Shown: positions 7,819 to 14,919, counted from the first letter of the stretch. The stretch is DNA of 15,762 bases from an uncultured Bacillus sp. (GCF_946478885.1 NZ_CAMLDX010000079.1:1-15762), one strand, 5' to 3'. Numbers and translations: made by a program. Notes: generated from the sequence alone by a model not told the origin.

Positions 7819-8799
7819 TTATTCAGTCTGAATACCTTTTTCTGCAAAATACTTCAACGCTCCAGGATGTACGTCAATTCCCACTCCATTTAATGCATTT
7901 TCAGGTTTGATGATTTTTGCTTTGGCATGGGTGACTTGATCAAGGTTTTCAAAAATGGCTTTCGTAATATCGTACACCACCTCTTTTGACAGATCCTGTC
8001 TCACAACGAGCATAGCCTGTACAGCAACTGTAGGGACAGTCTCTGTTAATTTATATGTTCCCTTTGGTACTTCATCTTGGGTGTAGTATGGGTACTTTTT
8101 AATTAAGGCGTCAATTTTCTCCTGTTTGATAGGTAAAATAACAATCTCTTCAGTTGCAGATAGGCTTTCAACGGCTCCAGTCGGTGTGCCCGCTGTAACA
8201 AAGGCAGCATCGATGGTGCCATCTTGAATTCCGGCCGTTGATTCATCAAAAGAAAGATCTTTTCGTTCAATATCATCGAAGGTCATTCCGTGGACCTCGA
8301 GGATCTGCTCCGCATTTGGAATGACTCCGGATCCGGGATCACCAATCGATACCCTCTTCCCTTTTAAATCCTCAATTGATTGGATGCCTGATTTTTTTGT
8401 TGTAACAATTTGAATCGTTTCTCGATAAAGGGTTCCAATTGCTTGAACATCATCCACTTTCTCACCTTCAAACATCTGCTTTCCTTCTTTTGCATAGGAA
8501 GCAATATCTGTTTGAGTAAAGGCAACCTCAGCATTGCCATCCTTCAGTGTAGTTAAGTTTTCAGCTGATGCACCTGATGTTTCTGCATTCGTTTCAATTC
8601 CGGTTTCTTCTGAAATGATGTTCGCAAAAGCTCCTCCAAGAGGATAATATGTACCACCTGTTCCTCCCGTCAGAATGCTGATGAACTTTGGTTTATCCGC
8701 CTCTGAAATTTCATTTCCTGTCTTATCGTTGCACGCTGCAAGCAACAAAGCCATGATGAGCAACAATCCGGTTGTCCAAAGTAAACCTTGTTTTTTCAT
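7819..8799 (-). CDS. TAXI family TRAP transporter substrate-binding lipoprotein
   Basis: Extracytoplasmic receptor for the TRAP permease. At 326 residues it starts MKKQGLLW with a hydrophobic signal and lipobox LAAC (Cys23), so it is a lipoprotein. The TAXI signature region ISILTGGTGGTYYPLGGAFANIISE follows (its central motif is GGTGGTYYPLGG, about residues 45-56). Later conserved parts include KRVSIGDPGSGVIPNAEQIL and AGTPTGAVESLS. TAXI members bind glutamate, glutamine or related acids where characterised; the ligand here is unknown. The ATG at 8799 has AAAGGGTGAT upstream. It is the first gene of the operon, with a hairpin in its leader (8826-8859). Confidence 0.92.
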   Translation of the reverse strand: MKKQGLLWTTGLLLIMALLLAACNDKTGNEISEADKPKFISILTGGTGGTYYPLGGAFANIISEETGIETNAETSGASAENLTTLKDGNAEVAFTQTDIASYAKEGKQMFEGEKVDDVQAIGTLYRETIQIVTTKKSGIQSIEDLKGKRVSIGDPGSGVIPNAEQILEVHGMTFDDIERKDLSFDESTAGIQDGTIDAAFVTAGTPTGAVESLSATEEIVILPIKQEKIDALIKKYPYYTQDEVPKGTYKLTETVPTVAVQAMLVVRQDLSKEVVYDITKAIFENLDQVTHAKAKIIKPENALNGVGIDVHPGALKYFAEKGIQTE

Positions 8800-8825
8800 A
8801 TATCATCACCCTTTTTCTTTTCTTT

Positions 8826-8859
8826 CAGAATAATAATTCCGAAAAGAACTAATATTCTG
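8826..8859 (-). promoter_or_regulatory. 5' leader hairpin of the TAXI-TRAP operon with GGAATTAT box
   Basis: CAGAATATTAGTTC pairs with GAATTATTATTCTG on the minus strand (13 of 14 positions including one G-U, 6-nt loop). It is followed by purines, not U residues, so it is not a terminator. The minus strand carries GGAATTAT at 8833-8840, the same octamer as in the promoter at 4287-4294. It could be an operator or an mRNA-stabilising structure. I found no convincing -35/-10 pair upstream, and the rest of 8800-9055 holds no gene I can support. Confidence 0.45.
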
Positions 8860-9055
8860 AATATAATCTTAACATATTTTTCTCCTTGATGGTTATCACG
8901 TATATGTAAAAGTAAGAGGTTTATTTACTGCATTTAGTATCACTTTCTGTATAATCCGCACTGGTTATAGATTAATTATCGACGCTTGATACCTTGTGGG
9001 AGGCTTCTTTGTTTGACATGATTCAAAAGGATGAGCTATTGACATAAAAACAGCC

Positions 9056-9086
9056 AAAAAAAAAGACCTGCTCTCATTGAGAAGGC
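9056..9086 (-). terminator. Intrinsic terminator of the LysE-type gene
   Basis: Directly after the stop, AGGCC-TCTC pairs with GAGA-GGTCT on the minus strand around a short AAT loop, with a small bulge, followed by nine U residues (9056-9064). Confidence 0.75.
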
Positions 9087-9716
9087 CTATGCTGATTTAA
9101 TAACTAAAAAAATAATTCTTAGAGCAAATAAAATAATAACAGTACCTAATAAACGATCAAACCAGAAAGAATACTTTTGATAGAATAATCTGAATTTATT
9201 GTATGAAATGATTATGGCCAATCCTACGAACCATATTCCCGTTGCAAAAATGATTTCACCTCCATACAACAACCGTATCCATTCTGCAGTATCGATAGAA
9301 ATAAATTGTGAGAATACACTTAAAAAAAACAAAGCAGCTTTAGGGTTTAGAACATTGCACAGAAATCCTTCTTTAAATCCTTGAATAAATTTCTTTTCGT
9401 TTTTTCCCTTACATAAATCTTCTGTAACTTCACTTACTTCTGTGGAAGTTGATTGAATGGCATGCCATCCTAACCAAATTAAATACGCAGCCCCTAGTAA
9501 TTGGATCAAGATAAATACCACTGGGTATTTTTGAAGAATGAATGCAAATCCGAATATCGTATAAGTGATATGTACAACAAGAGCTAAACAGATACCAAAT
9601 GCCGTGGCAATACCTACACGAGACCCAAAACCTAAACTATTTTTCATGACAATAAAAAAATCAGGTCCAGGTGACATAGCAGCTAGAAGTCCTACTAAGA
9701 ATATTTGAGTATACAT
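9087..9716 (-). CDS. LysE/RhtB family amino-acid exporter
   Basis: A 209-residue inner-membrane exporter of the LysE/RhtB superfamily, which pumps out amino acids or analogues by proton exchange. The family signature MSPGPDFFIV lies near the N-terminus (about residues 14-23), followed by the glycine-rich FGSRVGIATAFGICLALVVH and AAYLIWLGWHAIQS. About six hydrophobic segments are present. NVLNPKAALFFLSVFSQF, typical of the family, is at about residues 121-138. The ATG at 9716 has GGGGGGA 4 nt upstream. A possible -10 (TACAAT, 9742-9747) precedes it. It is a single-gene unit with its own terminator; the broken plus-strand gene at 9791 starts divergently. The substrate is unknown. Confidence 0.9.
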   Translation of the reverse strand: MYTQIFLVGLLAAMSPGPDFFIVMKNSLGFGSRVGIATAFGICLALVVHITYTIFGFAFILQKYPVVFILIQLLGAAYLIWLGWHAIQSTSTEVSEVTEDLCKGKNEKKFIQGFKEGFLCNVLNPKAALFFLSVFSQFISIDTAEWIRLLYGGEIIFATGIWFVGLAIIISYNKFRLFYQKYSFWFDRLLGTVIILFALRIIFLVIKSA

Positions 9717-9790
9717 TAAATCCCCCCTTTTACATTTTCCAATTGTAACAAAATACCATAACTAAAAAAAGATCTCATTTGGAGAATAAT

Positions 9791-9832
9791 ATGGATGATA
9801 AACAGGCTAAACAATTATTAAAGAAAACTTGA
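9791..9832 (+). pseudogene. Gene start, probably truncated by the adjacent IS element
   Basis: ATG at 9791 is preceded by TTTGGAG with a 6-nt spacer, a good ribosome site. The frame reads MDDKQAKQLLKKT and then stops. Thirteen residues with a normal RBS, divergent from the exporter gene and next to an IS200-type transposase, suggest the 5' end of a gene cut off by insertion. On the other side of the transposase a plus-strand frame ends FELEKIGDEI at 10426; it could be the missing 3' part. No family could be assigned. It could also be a chance ORF. Confidence 0.35.
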
Positions 9833-9910
9833 ACCTTCATTTAAACTTTTTTATAAAGACCACCAAGTGAAAGCGAGGTAGAAAAATCTGTGTCATCACT
9901 TTTTCTGTTA

Positions 9911-10312
9911 TCACGATTTTGGACCTTGATTTTGTATATATTCTTCAATTACTTCGATTGGCACAGCACCTGCTGTAAGTAGACAAAAACTTTTTGACCA
10001 AAACATTTCTTTCCAAAGTTTCCCTTTTACAATTGGGTAATCTTTTTTGACTAAACGTGAAGTAGCGCTTTTATAGGCATTGATGAACTTTGTTAGATCT
10101 GATTTTGGGTGTGCTTTGAACATAATATGAACATGGTCTTTGTCATGATTCCACTCCATAAGGGTTATCAAGTATGGTTCAGCAATGCGCTCAAAATGTT
10201 GTTTTAAATAGTCAGATATTTTATCATCAAGTACCTCTCTACGATACTTAATCACTAAAACAAGATGATAATACAATGAGAATACTGAATGATTATTACT
10301 ATCTAATTTCAT
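9911..10312 (-). CDS. tnpA: IS200/IS605 family Y1 transposase TnpA
   Basis: Single-strand DNA transposase of 133 residues, full length for the family. The HUH motif is H60-V61-H62 in DKDHVHIMF. The catalytic tyrosine is probably Y125 in the C-terminal helix (IEEYIQNQ), with Q129 as the expected helper residue. The conserved KSxxS-like stretch NAYKSATSRLVKK and LWKEMFWSKSFCLLTAG also fit. ATG at 10312 has AAAGGAG about 9 nt upstream, and an extended -10 promoter lies just before. No tnpB gene is in the window, so this is an IS200-like, transposase-only element. All key residues are present, so it may be active. Confidence 0.93.
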   Translation of the reverse strand: MKLDSNNHSVFSLYYHLVLVIKYRREVLDDKISDYLKQHFERIAEPYLITLMEWNHDKDHVHIMFKAHPKSDLTKFINAYKSATSRLVKKDYPIVKGKLWKEMFWSKSFCLLTAGAVPIEVIEEYIQNQGPKS

Positions 10313-10343
10313 CGATATAATCTCCTTTATTTACCTAAGACTG

Positions 10344-10373
10344 ATTATATCATAGACAAAAAGAAAAAAACAA
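10344..10373 (-). promoter_or_regulatory. Promoter of the IS200-type transposase
   Basis: TGATATAAT (extended -10; TATAAT at 10344-10349) with TTGTTT (10368-10373) 18 nt upstream on the minus strand. An adjacent A/T hairpin, AAAACAAAA (10367-10375) with TTTTGTTTT (10381-10389), may be the subterminal end structure that IS200-type transposases recognise. Confidence 0.5.
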
Positions 10374-10445
10374 AAAAATCTTTTGTTTTCATTTTTGAAT
10401 TGGAAAAAATCGGCGATGAAATCTAAATGAAGCAGACCGATAAAC

Positions 10446-10470
10446 AAAAAGCTGCCAAAACTAGGCAGCT
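10446..10470 (-). terminator. Intrinsic terminator of spoVIF
   Basis: AGCTGCC (minus strand, 10464-10470) pairs with GGCAGCT (10450-10456) around a 7-nt loop, followed by TTTTTG. It lies 7 nt after the spoVIF stop. Confidence 0.85.
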
Positions 10471-10477
10471 CATCAGC

Positions 10478-10732
10478 TTAACGTTTATTCATCATTTTTG
10501 AAATGGTGTTAAAATCAAGCCGTTTCCCGTCTTTAATAATTGATTGGACTATTTGCTCTTCCATATCTCTAGAGACTGGCTTGTTGGCAATCTGCGATAC
10601 ACGGCGAATAACATTTCTTACAGTTTTTTCATCCTTAAAATTGGCATTCTGCAATGAGTTTGCCAATTCAAATATATCCTTCATATTGACGCCTGTTTTT
10701 TTCTCTACATTTTTAAAAAAGTTGTTTTCCAT
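10478..10732 (-). CDS. spoVIF: Stage VI sporulation protein F
   Basis: An 84-residue hydrophilic protein. The sequence MENNFFKNVEKKTGVNMKDI, then LANSLQNANFKDEKTVRNVI and ending ISKMMNKR closely fits SpoVIF (YjcC) of Bacillus as I know it. In B. subtilis SpoVIF acts in the mother cell late in sporulation, needed for normal spore coat assembly and resistance, and is made under sigma-K. A sigma-K type promoter lies just upstream (10765-10792), which supports the call. GGAGG is about 12 nt before the ATG and AAAGGA touches it, so the spacing is unusual. It is followed by a terminator and is a single-gene unit. Confidence 0.9.
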   Translation of the reverse strand: MENNFFKNVEKKTGVNMKDIFELANSLQNANFKDEKTVRNVIRRVSQIANKPVSRDMEEQIVQSIIKDGKRLDFNTISKMMNKR

Positions 10733-10764
10733 TCCTTTCGTACTCCTCCCTTTTAATCCTTTAC

Positions 10765-10792
10765 TATTTTATGAATAAGGCTTAAAAACGTG
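10765..10792 (-). promoter_or_regulatory. Sigma-K type promoter of spoVIF
   Basis: CAC (10790-10792) and CATAAAATA (10765-10773) on the minus strand are 16 nt apart. The -10 element matches CATAnnnTA perfectly. It lies 32 nt before the spoVIF ATG. Confidence 0.65.
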
Positions 10793-10898
10793 AAAGATAG
10801 ACAGAAACGATTTCTTGTATAAAAGAAACTGTCTGAAAAGTGGAAGGTTCTTAAAAAGAAGCATCAAAGAATGACGAATATCAAAATTTTGCACGATG

Positions 10899-10945
10899 AA
10901 AAGGGGCATTCAGAAATTAAATATGATTTTCTGAACAGCCCCTTT
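10899..10945. terminator. Terminator hairpin after yjcZ
   Basis: GGGGC and TTCAGAAA pair with TTTCTGAA and GCCCC around an AT-rich loop, interrupted by a small internal mismatch. Both outer flanks are T-rich on their own strands (CCCCTTTT on minus, CCCCTTTATTTTT on plus), so it could work in both directions. It lies just after the yjcZ stop on the minus strand. Confidence 0.75.
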
Positions 10946-10959
10946 ATTTTTGACTTCTA

Positions 10960-11094
10960 TTAACTACAGAAGCTTGCACCAACGATAATCAATAGAATAA
11001 ACAGTACTACGATCAATACAAAAGTACTGCCGCATCCGCCACCATAGCCACCGCCATAGCCGCATCCACTCTGACCATATCCGCATCCGAACAT
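10960..11094 (-). CDS. yjcZ: YjcZ family sporulation protein
   Basis: A 44-residue protein. The N-terminal half is made of Gly/Tyr/Cys repeats ([19 protein letters not shown], Cys at 4, 11 and 21), followed by one membrane helix [20 protein letters not shown] and a terminal Cys-Ser. This is the typical layout of the YjcZ/SscA-type small sporulation proteins. GAGGTG lies 8 nt before the ATG, and an ideal sigma-K promoter (11130-11158) precedes it, so it is a late mother-cell gene. The role in the spore is poorly known; SscA-like members affect coat assembly and germination. It lies beside spoVIF, as in B. subtilis. Confidence 0.9.
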   Translation of the reverse strand: MFGCGYGQSGCGYGGGYGGGCGSTFVLIVVLFILLIIVGASFCS

Positions 11095-11129
11095 ACACTC
11101 TTCACCTCATTTCTCTTTTTAGTCACTAA

Positions 11130-11158
11130 TAACATATGTAAAGAAACAGAAAAAGGTG
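11130..11158 (-). promoter_or_regulatory. Sigma-K promoter of yjcZ
   Basis: CACC (11155-11158) and CATATGTTA (11130-11138) on the minus strand are 16 nt apart and match the sigma-K consensus (mACm, then CATAnnnTA) at every defined position. Confidence 0.75.
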
Positions 11159-11190
11159 AAGCAAGCTTTTTTGCAGCAAAAGGTTCATTC

Positions 11191-11219
11191 AAAAAAAAAC
11201 CGCCCTTTTAAAAAGGCGG
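11191..11219 (-). terminator. Intrinsic terminator of the spoVA cluster
   Basis: CCGCC (minus strand, 11215-11219) pairs with GGCGG (11200-11204), extended by T/A pairs inside, followed by nine U residues (11191-11199). It lies about 20 nt after the spoVAEb stop. Confidence 0.9.
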
Positions 11220-11238
11220 ATTTATTCCCAAACTTCAT

Positions 11239-11595
11239 TTACCCCTTCGGCCTGAATAATAATGCTCCGATAAAGGCAAAGACGATAGCAGCCGAGATTC
11301 CTGAGCTTGTAATCTCAAACATACCGGTCAACACGCCTATTAGGCCGTGCTGTTCTGCTTCCTGAAGTGCTCCATGTACAAGCGAATTGCCAAAGCTGGT
11401 GATCGGCACGGTGGCGCCTGCACCCGCAAAGTCAATTAAAGGTTCATACAACCCAATCCCGTCAAGAACAGCGCCAAATACCACCATCAGACTCAGGGTA
11501 TGACCAGGAGTCAATTTTGCGACATCAAATAGAAGCTGCCCAACAACACAAAATAATCCTCCAACGACAAAGGCCCAAAAAAACATTGCCAGCAA
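11239..11595 (-). CDS. spoVAEb: Stage V sporulation protein AEb
   Basis: A 118-residue, largely hydrophobic inner-membrane protein, part of the SpoVA channel that moves Ca-dipicolinic acid (DPA) into the forming spore and out during germination. It starts at TTG 11595 ([13 protein letters not shown]), 7 nt after AAAGGAGG. Longer readings lack an RBS and run back into spoVAD. Conserved features: [25 protein letters not shown] and [20 protein letters not shown]. It resembles SpoVAC in the GAG(A/S)xVPITxFGN motif, as expected because the two are paralogues. It is the last gene of the cluster, 26 nt after spoVAD and just before a strong terminator. Confidence 0.93.
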   Translation of the reverse strand: MLAMFFWAFVVGGLFCVVGQLLFDVAKLTPGHTLSLMVVFGAVLDGIGLYEPLIDFAGAGATVPITSFGNSLVHGALQEAEQHGLIGVLTGMFEITSSGISAAIVFAFIGALLFRPKG

Positions 11596-11621
11596 GTGTT
11601 TTCCTCCTTTCTTCATAAAAA

Positions 11622-12635
11622 TTAAGGCATTTCTATCGATACAGCATGGGCAATACATGGAATACTCTCCTTTTGCTGATAAGTAAGCGGCGACAAAAGT
11701 GCCCCTGTTGCTACTATTAGAATTCGTTTAAATACTCCTTGCTTCATTTGATTTAATAAATGACCATATAAAACCGTAGCAGAGCAACCTGCTCCGCTTG
11801 CCCCGGCCTGTACGGGCTGATCCTCGTTATAAATCAATAGACCGCAATCCCAGAACCGTTCCGGATCGATTTTCAAACCACTGTTTTGCAATAAATCAAT
11901 GACCGTCTCACGCCCGATTTTCGCTAAATCACCCGTTACAATTAAGTCATAGTGCGAGGGATCAAGTTGTAAATCCTTAAAATGCGCTAAAATGGTATCC
12001 GCTGCAGCCGGTGCCATCGCTCCGCCCATATTAAATGGATCCATAAGTCCCATATCTATTACTTTTCCAATTGTGGCGGATGTTGTATATGGCAGACCCT
12101 GCTGATTTTGATTTTCTGTTACCAACGCAACCCCTGCTCCTGTCACCGTCCATTGTGCAGTGGGCGGCTTTTGTCCACCATATTCCGTTGGATAACGGAA
12201 TTGCTTCTCAGTTGCCGCATTATGGCTCGATGCACCGGTTATAATCTTCTTGGCACCACCATAATTAATAATAAATGAGGCTAGCGCCAGTCCTTCCATT
12301 GAAGTTGAACAGGCACCAAATATTCCGAAATAAGGAATCTGAGCGGTTCTCGCGGCAAAGCTTGTTGGTGTGATCTGATTGATTAAATCTCCCGCAATCA
12401 GAAATTGAATGTCCTCCTTTTGAATATTTTCCTTTTGCATGACGGCTTGAACAGCTTCCTCCAGAAGCTTCTTATTTGCTTTTTCATAGGAATCGAGACC
12501 CATCCACAAATCATCGTGGAGAATATCAAAGTCATTGGCCAATTTTCCATTCGCCTCAAAAGGGCCTCCTGTAACTCCTGTAGCGGCAATCACAGGATGC
12601 CGTTCAAATACCCAGGACTGTTTTCCAGTGAGCAT
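11622..12635 (-). CDS. spoVAD: Stage V sporulation protein AD
   Basis: A 337-residue soluble protein of thiolase-like fold that binds DPA and lies on the outer face of the spore inner membrane. Seen: [15 protein letters not shown] near the start, [18 protein letters not shown] (about 81-98), the thiolase-like [15 protein letters not shown] (Cys109), and [19 protein letters not shown]. The C-terminal part has [13 protein letters not shown]. Length matches the family. ATG at 12635 overlaps the spoVAC stop by 1 nt (TAATG), with GGGGGT about 7 nt upstream, so translation is coupled. This places it in the DPA channel complex with AC and AEb. Confidence 0.96.
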   Translation of the reverse strand: MLTGKQSWVFERHPVIAATGVTGGPFEANGKLANDFDILHDDLWMGLDSYEKANKKLLEEAVQAVMQKENIQKEDIQFLIAGDLINQITPTSFAARTAQIPYFGIFGACSTSMEGLALASFIINYGGAKKIITGASSHNAATEKQFRYPTEYGGQKPPTAQWTVTGAGVALVTENQNQQGLPYTTSATIGKVIDMGLMDPFNMGGAMAPAAADTILAHFKDLQLDPSHYDLIVTGDLAKIGRETVIDLLQNSGLKIDPERFWDCGLLIYNEDQPVQAGASGAGCSATVLYGHLLNQMKQGVFKRILIVATGALLSPLTYQQKESIPCIAHAVSIEMP

Positions 12636-13117
12636 TATATAACCCCCAGTATGTTGAGCATTGTTTTGATTAAAGCGACAACAAATGCAGAAAACACTCC
12701 GAATAAGATAACGGAACCAGCTAATTTAAACATATTCCCTCCGACCCCTAACACAAAGCCTTCCGTTTTGTGTTCTATCGCTGCTGAAATAACAGCGTTA
12801 CCGAAACCAGTTATGGGCACTGCACTGCCTGCTCCGCCAAATTGACCAATTCTATCATAAAACCCAAAGCCCGTTAAGAGCATGGAAATAAACACCATTG
12901 TCGCTACTGTTGGATTTCCTGCTGTTTGTTCCGTAAAGTCAAAGAAGTAGATATAAAAATAGCTTATCGCCTGCCCTACAATACAGATTAGTCCCCCAAC
13001 AAAGAAGGCTTTTATGCAATTTTTAAGTATCGGCCGTTTTGTCTCATGTTTTTGCTGAAGTTGTTCATATTGCTGTTGTTCCGGCGTTTTATTTTGCTTT
13101 TGCTGATCCCCCATCAT
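12635..13117 (-). CDS. spoVAC: Stage V sporulation protein AC
   Basis: A 160-residue membrane protein of the SpoVA channel; in B. subtilis SpoVAC behaves as a mechanosensitive channel for DPA. The first ~35 residues are Gln/Lys-rich and hydrophilic, then come AFFVGGLICIVGQAISYFY, MLLTGFGFYDRIGQFGGAGS, VPITGFGNAVISAAIEHK and a hydrophobic C-terminus. Two ATGs are possible (13117 and 13114); AAAGGTG precedes both, with better spacing for the second. It lies 12 nt downstream of the lipoprotein gene and overlaps spoVAD by 1 nt. Confidence 0.95.
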   Translation of the reverse strand: MMGDQQKQNKTPEQQQYEQLQQKHETKRPILKNCIKAFFVGGLICIVGQAISYFYIYFFDFTEQTAGNPTVATMVFISMLLTGFGFYDRIGQFGGAGSAVPITGFGNAVISAAIEHKTEGFVLGVGGNMFKLAGSVILFGVFSAFVVALIKTMLNILGVI

Positions 13118-13129
13118 CCGTCACCTTTC

Positions 13130-13618
13130 TTATGTTAATTCTTTTTTCAATTTAATAATTCTTTCTAATTCTTCATTCGCTTTTTTCTCGGAAAAATTTG
13201 GATCATTTATTTTATTGCTTAGTTTAACGGCCTCCAAAAAAATTTTATAATCACTAGAGACAATAAAATTTTCCTTTGAATAACTTTTCTCCAACATAGA
13301 ATTCAACTCTTTTTCAATTTTCTTCATACGGAACCGCTCCATATGTTTCACCTTATATACAATAAGGGTGTGTTTTTTCCCTCTAATGATCGCAGCATCA
13401 TAAATTTCATCAAAGGATTCAATATGCTTTTCCAATTGTAAAACTGATTCCTTTTTCTCCCCTTTATGCGAAACAAGTGTTACAGGTTCCGGGTCTGTGC
13501 GTTTAATTAATGCTAGCTGTTCTTCCTTTTCCTCTGAATTATGGACATTGCAGCCTGCCGTAATGGCTAAAATACCAAACAGGAGATAAACTGAAAATAC
13601 TATTTGTATTTTTTTCAA
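13130..13618 (-). CDS. YhcN/YlaJ-type sporulation lipoprotein
   Basis: A 162-residue lipoprotein: KK, a hydrophobic stretch and lipobox TAGC (Cys23), then a charged domain with ESFDEIYDAAIIRGKKHTLI and a KVKHMERFRMKKIEKELNSM segment that fits the YhcN/YlaJ family fold (a small alpha-beta domain found in spore membrane lipoproteins). I chose TTG at 13618 because GGGAGGG is then 6 nt away; a TTG at 13624 touches the RBS. It is the first gene of the spoVA cluster. From memory, YhcN/YlaJ proteins precede spoVAC in accessory spoVA operons such as spoVA2mob. They are spore inner-membrane proteins linked to germination, but their exact role is unclear. Confidence 0.82.
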   Translation of the reverse strand: MKKIQIVFSVYLLFGILAITAGCNVHNSEEKEEQLALIKRTDPEPVTLVSHKGEKKESVLQLEKHIESFDEIYDAAIIRGKKHTLIVYKVKHMERFRMKKIEKELNSMLEKSYSKENFIVSSDYKIFLEAVKLSNKINDPNFSEKKANEELERIIKLKKELT

Positions 13619-13731
13619 ATACAACCCTCCCTATGTGTACATTAAATTCTTGCTGTGTAGTATCTTTATTTTCTGCTTATGGAATAAAATTATGATTATT
13701 TTCTTCCGACAGCAAGATTTCCCATATCGAC

Positions 13732-13765
13732 AAAAAAAAAAAACAGTACCTAATGAAAGATACTG
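13732..13765 (-). terminator. Intrinsic terminator of yjcA
   Basis: CAGTATC (13759-13765) pairs with GGTACTG (13744-13750) with one G-U on the minus strand and an 8-nt loop, then twelve U residues (13732-13743). It separates yjcA from the spoVA cluster, which must therefore have its own promoter in 13619-13731. Confidence 0.85.
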
Positions 13766-13771
13766 CCAATT

Positions 13772-14125
13772 TTATAACATGATCCTTTGTATAAAGGTTT
13801 CGATTACCGCCCCTATCCCAGAGACGGCAAGAACCAATATTACCGGTATTGCATATAGGGGCAAATATGCATAGAAAATATACAATATCATCGCCGACCA
13901 AATCCCCGTACACCAATAACAGCTCAATAATTCCCCAAAGAAGCTTTTAATAAATCCTTTTTTAGGGACAAGGTAAATTTCCTTCTCGCCCTTTTCGTCT
14001 ATTTCCTCTACTTCCTCCATAAATATCCTGCGGATAAACATCGTGATTCGATCATAAACCATTAGCCGAGTTAGGCGAAAACAAGCAAGACTTATAACGA
14101 ATAATTCATAAAAACTAATATCCAT
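13772..14125 (-). CDS. yjcA: YjcA, DUF1360 sporulation membrane protein
   Basis: A 117-residue membrane protein. The N-terminal ELFVISLACFRLTRLMVYD and the middle LLSCYWCTGIWSAMILY (Cys69 and Cys72 in a CxxC) are the DUF1360 pattern. There are about three hydrophobic segments, with a charged loop EEVEEIDEKGEKEIY between the first and second. I chose the ATG at 14125 with AGGTGG 5 nt upstream; an upstream GTG at 14134 sits inside that RBS. In B. subtilis yjcA is a sporulation gene of unknown function next to cotO. Here it follows cotO by 107 nt and has its own terminator. Confidence 0.85.
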   Translation of the reverse strand: MDISFYELFVISLACFRLTRLMVYDRITMFIRRIFMEEVEEIDEKGEKEIYLVPKKGFIKSFFGELLSCYWCTGIWSAMILYIFYAYLPLYAIPVILVLAVSGIGAVIETFIQRIML

Positions 14126-14232
14126 TCTATCCACCTGCTCATTTGTCAGACTTGATCCATCATGATAATCGAGAATCCCTCCTCTGCAAAAGAGGATCTA
14201 TCCACTTCTTCCCCCTTTTTCTCAGACTACAG

Positions 14233-14919
14233 CTACTTCATTCCAATCATATGAATATCCTTCAATTCAATTACTGGCACCTGAAGAGATTTTTCATCAA
14301 AGGTTTTAATTTCAATTACCTGTTCTGTTTTTGAACAAAGAAATCCCCTAATAGAGCGGCTGCCCGTAGTAAAAATACAAGGAACCGGAGGCAGTTGCGT
14401 TGGAAAATGATTCAAATATTCAATTTTTTCGCCGACGTCCATCTCTTTAAAGTTTTTTACGCGTTTTAAGGTAATTGTTTGATTCTTTTTAGAGGATACC
14501 AGACCCAGTTCATGTTCTATCTGACGTTCCATCTCAAATTGCGAGATCATTTGCTGAAGCTCCTGATGAATAGCAGCCTGTTCCGTAATTTCACCCTTTT
14601 CAGCTTCTTTTTCACTTTCTACCACAGCGCTAGATTGAATATATTCGAGAGGCTTTTCAGCTTTGCCGCTAAGTTCTTCTGCATGGTATGCTGCTTCCTC
14701 TTCAAGCAGGATGGGTACTTCTGATACTCCATCATTAAAAATGAAGTTTGCTCGTTCTTGCACATTTTCTGTTTCCTCAATCATTTTCACTGGCTCATTC
14801 GAACAGTTTTTCGTTTTGGTTCTTTTTTTGATAAAAATTTTCTGCATTTCCGGCTCAGGAAAATTCAATGCAGGCTGCTGAATGTAAAACAGTGGCTGCG
14901 GTACATTTTTTTTCTCCAA
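14233..14919 (-). CDS. cotO: Spore coat protein CotO
   Basis: A 228-residue spore coat protein, the length of B. subtilis CotO (YjbX), which is a mother-cell protein directing late outer-coat assembly. Near the N-terminus VPQPLFYIQQPALNFPEP is followed by a basic patch KKRTKTK. The middle is acidic and low in complexity (about residues 45-125). The conserved C-terminal part includes KNFKEMDVGEKIEYLNHFP, LPPVPCIFTT and RGFLCSKTE. The start is TTG at 14919, with GGAAGGGGG about 8 nt upstream. The next gene is yjcA, as in B. subtilis. The 410-nt gap upstream (14920-15329) holds the inverted repeat at 15182-15225 and otherwise nothing convincing. Confidence 0.85.
   Translation of the reverse strand: MEKKNVPQPLFYIQQPALNFPEPEMQKIFIKKRTKTKNCSNEPVKMIEETENVQERANFIFNDGVSEVPILLEEEAAYHAEELSGKAEKPLEYIQSSAVVESEKEAEKGEITEQAAIHQELQQMISQFEMERQIEHELGLVSSKKNQTITLKRVKNFKEMDVGEKIEYLNHFPTQLPPVPCIFTTGSRSIRGFLCSKTEQVIEIKTFDEKSLQVPVIELKDIHMIGMK

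Noticed and set aside
9840..9910. Right-end hairpin of the IS200-type element
   Set aside because: Only a weak imperfect stem around ACC...GGT was found, so I could not place the exact IS boundary or target site.
14146..14205. Possible 19-residue minus-strand ORF between cotO and yjcA (GTG start, AAAGGGGG upstream)
   Set aside because: It is very short, has no family match and overlaps a small hairpin. Not supportable without conservation.
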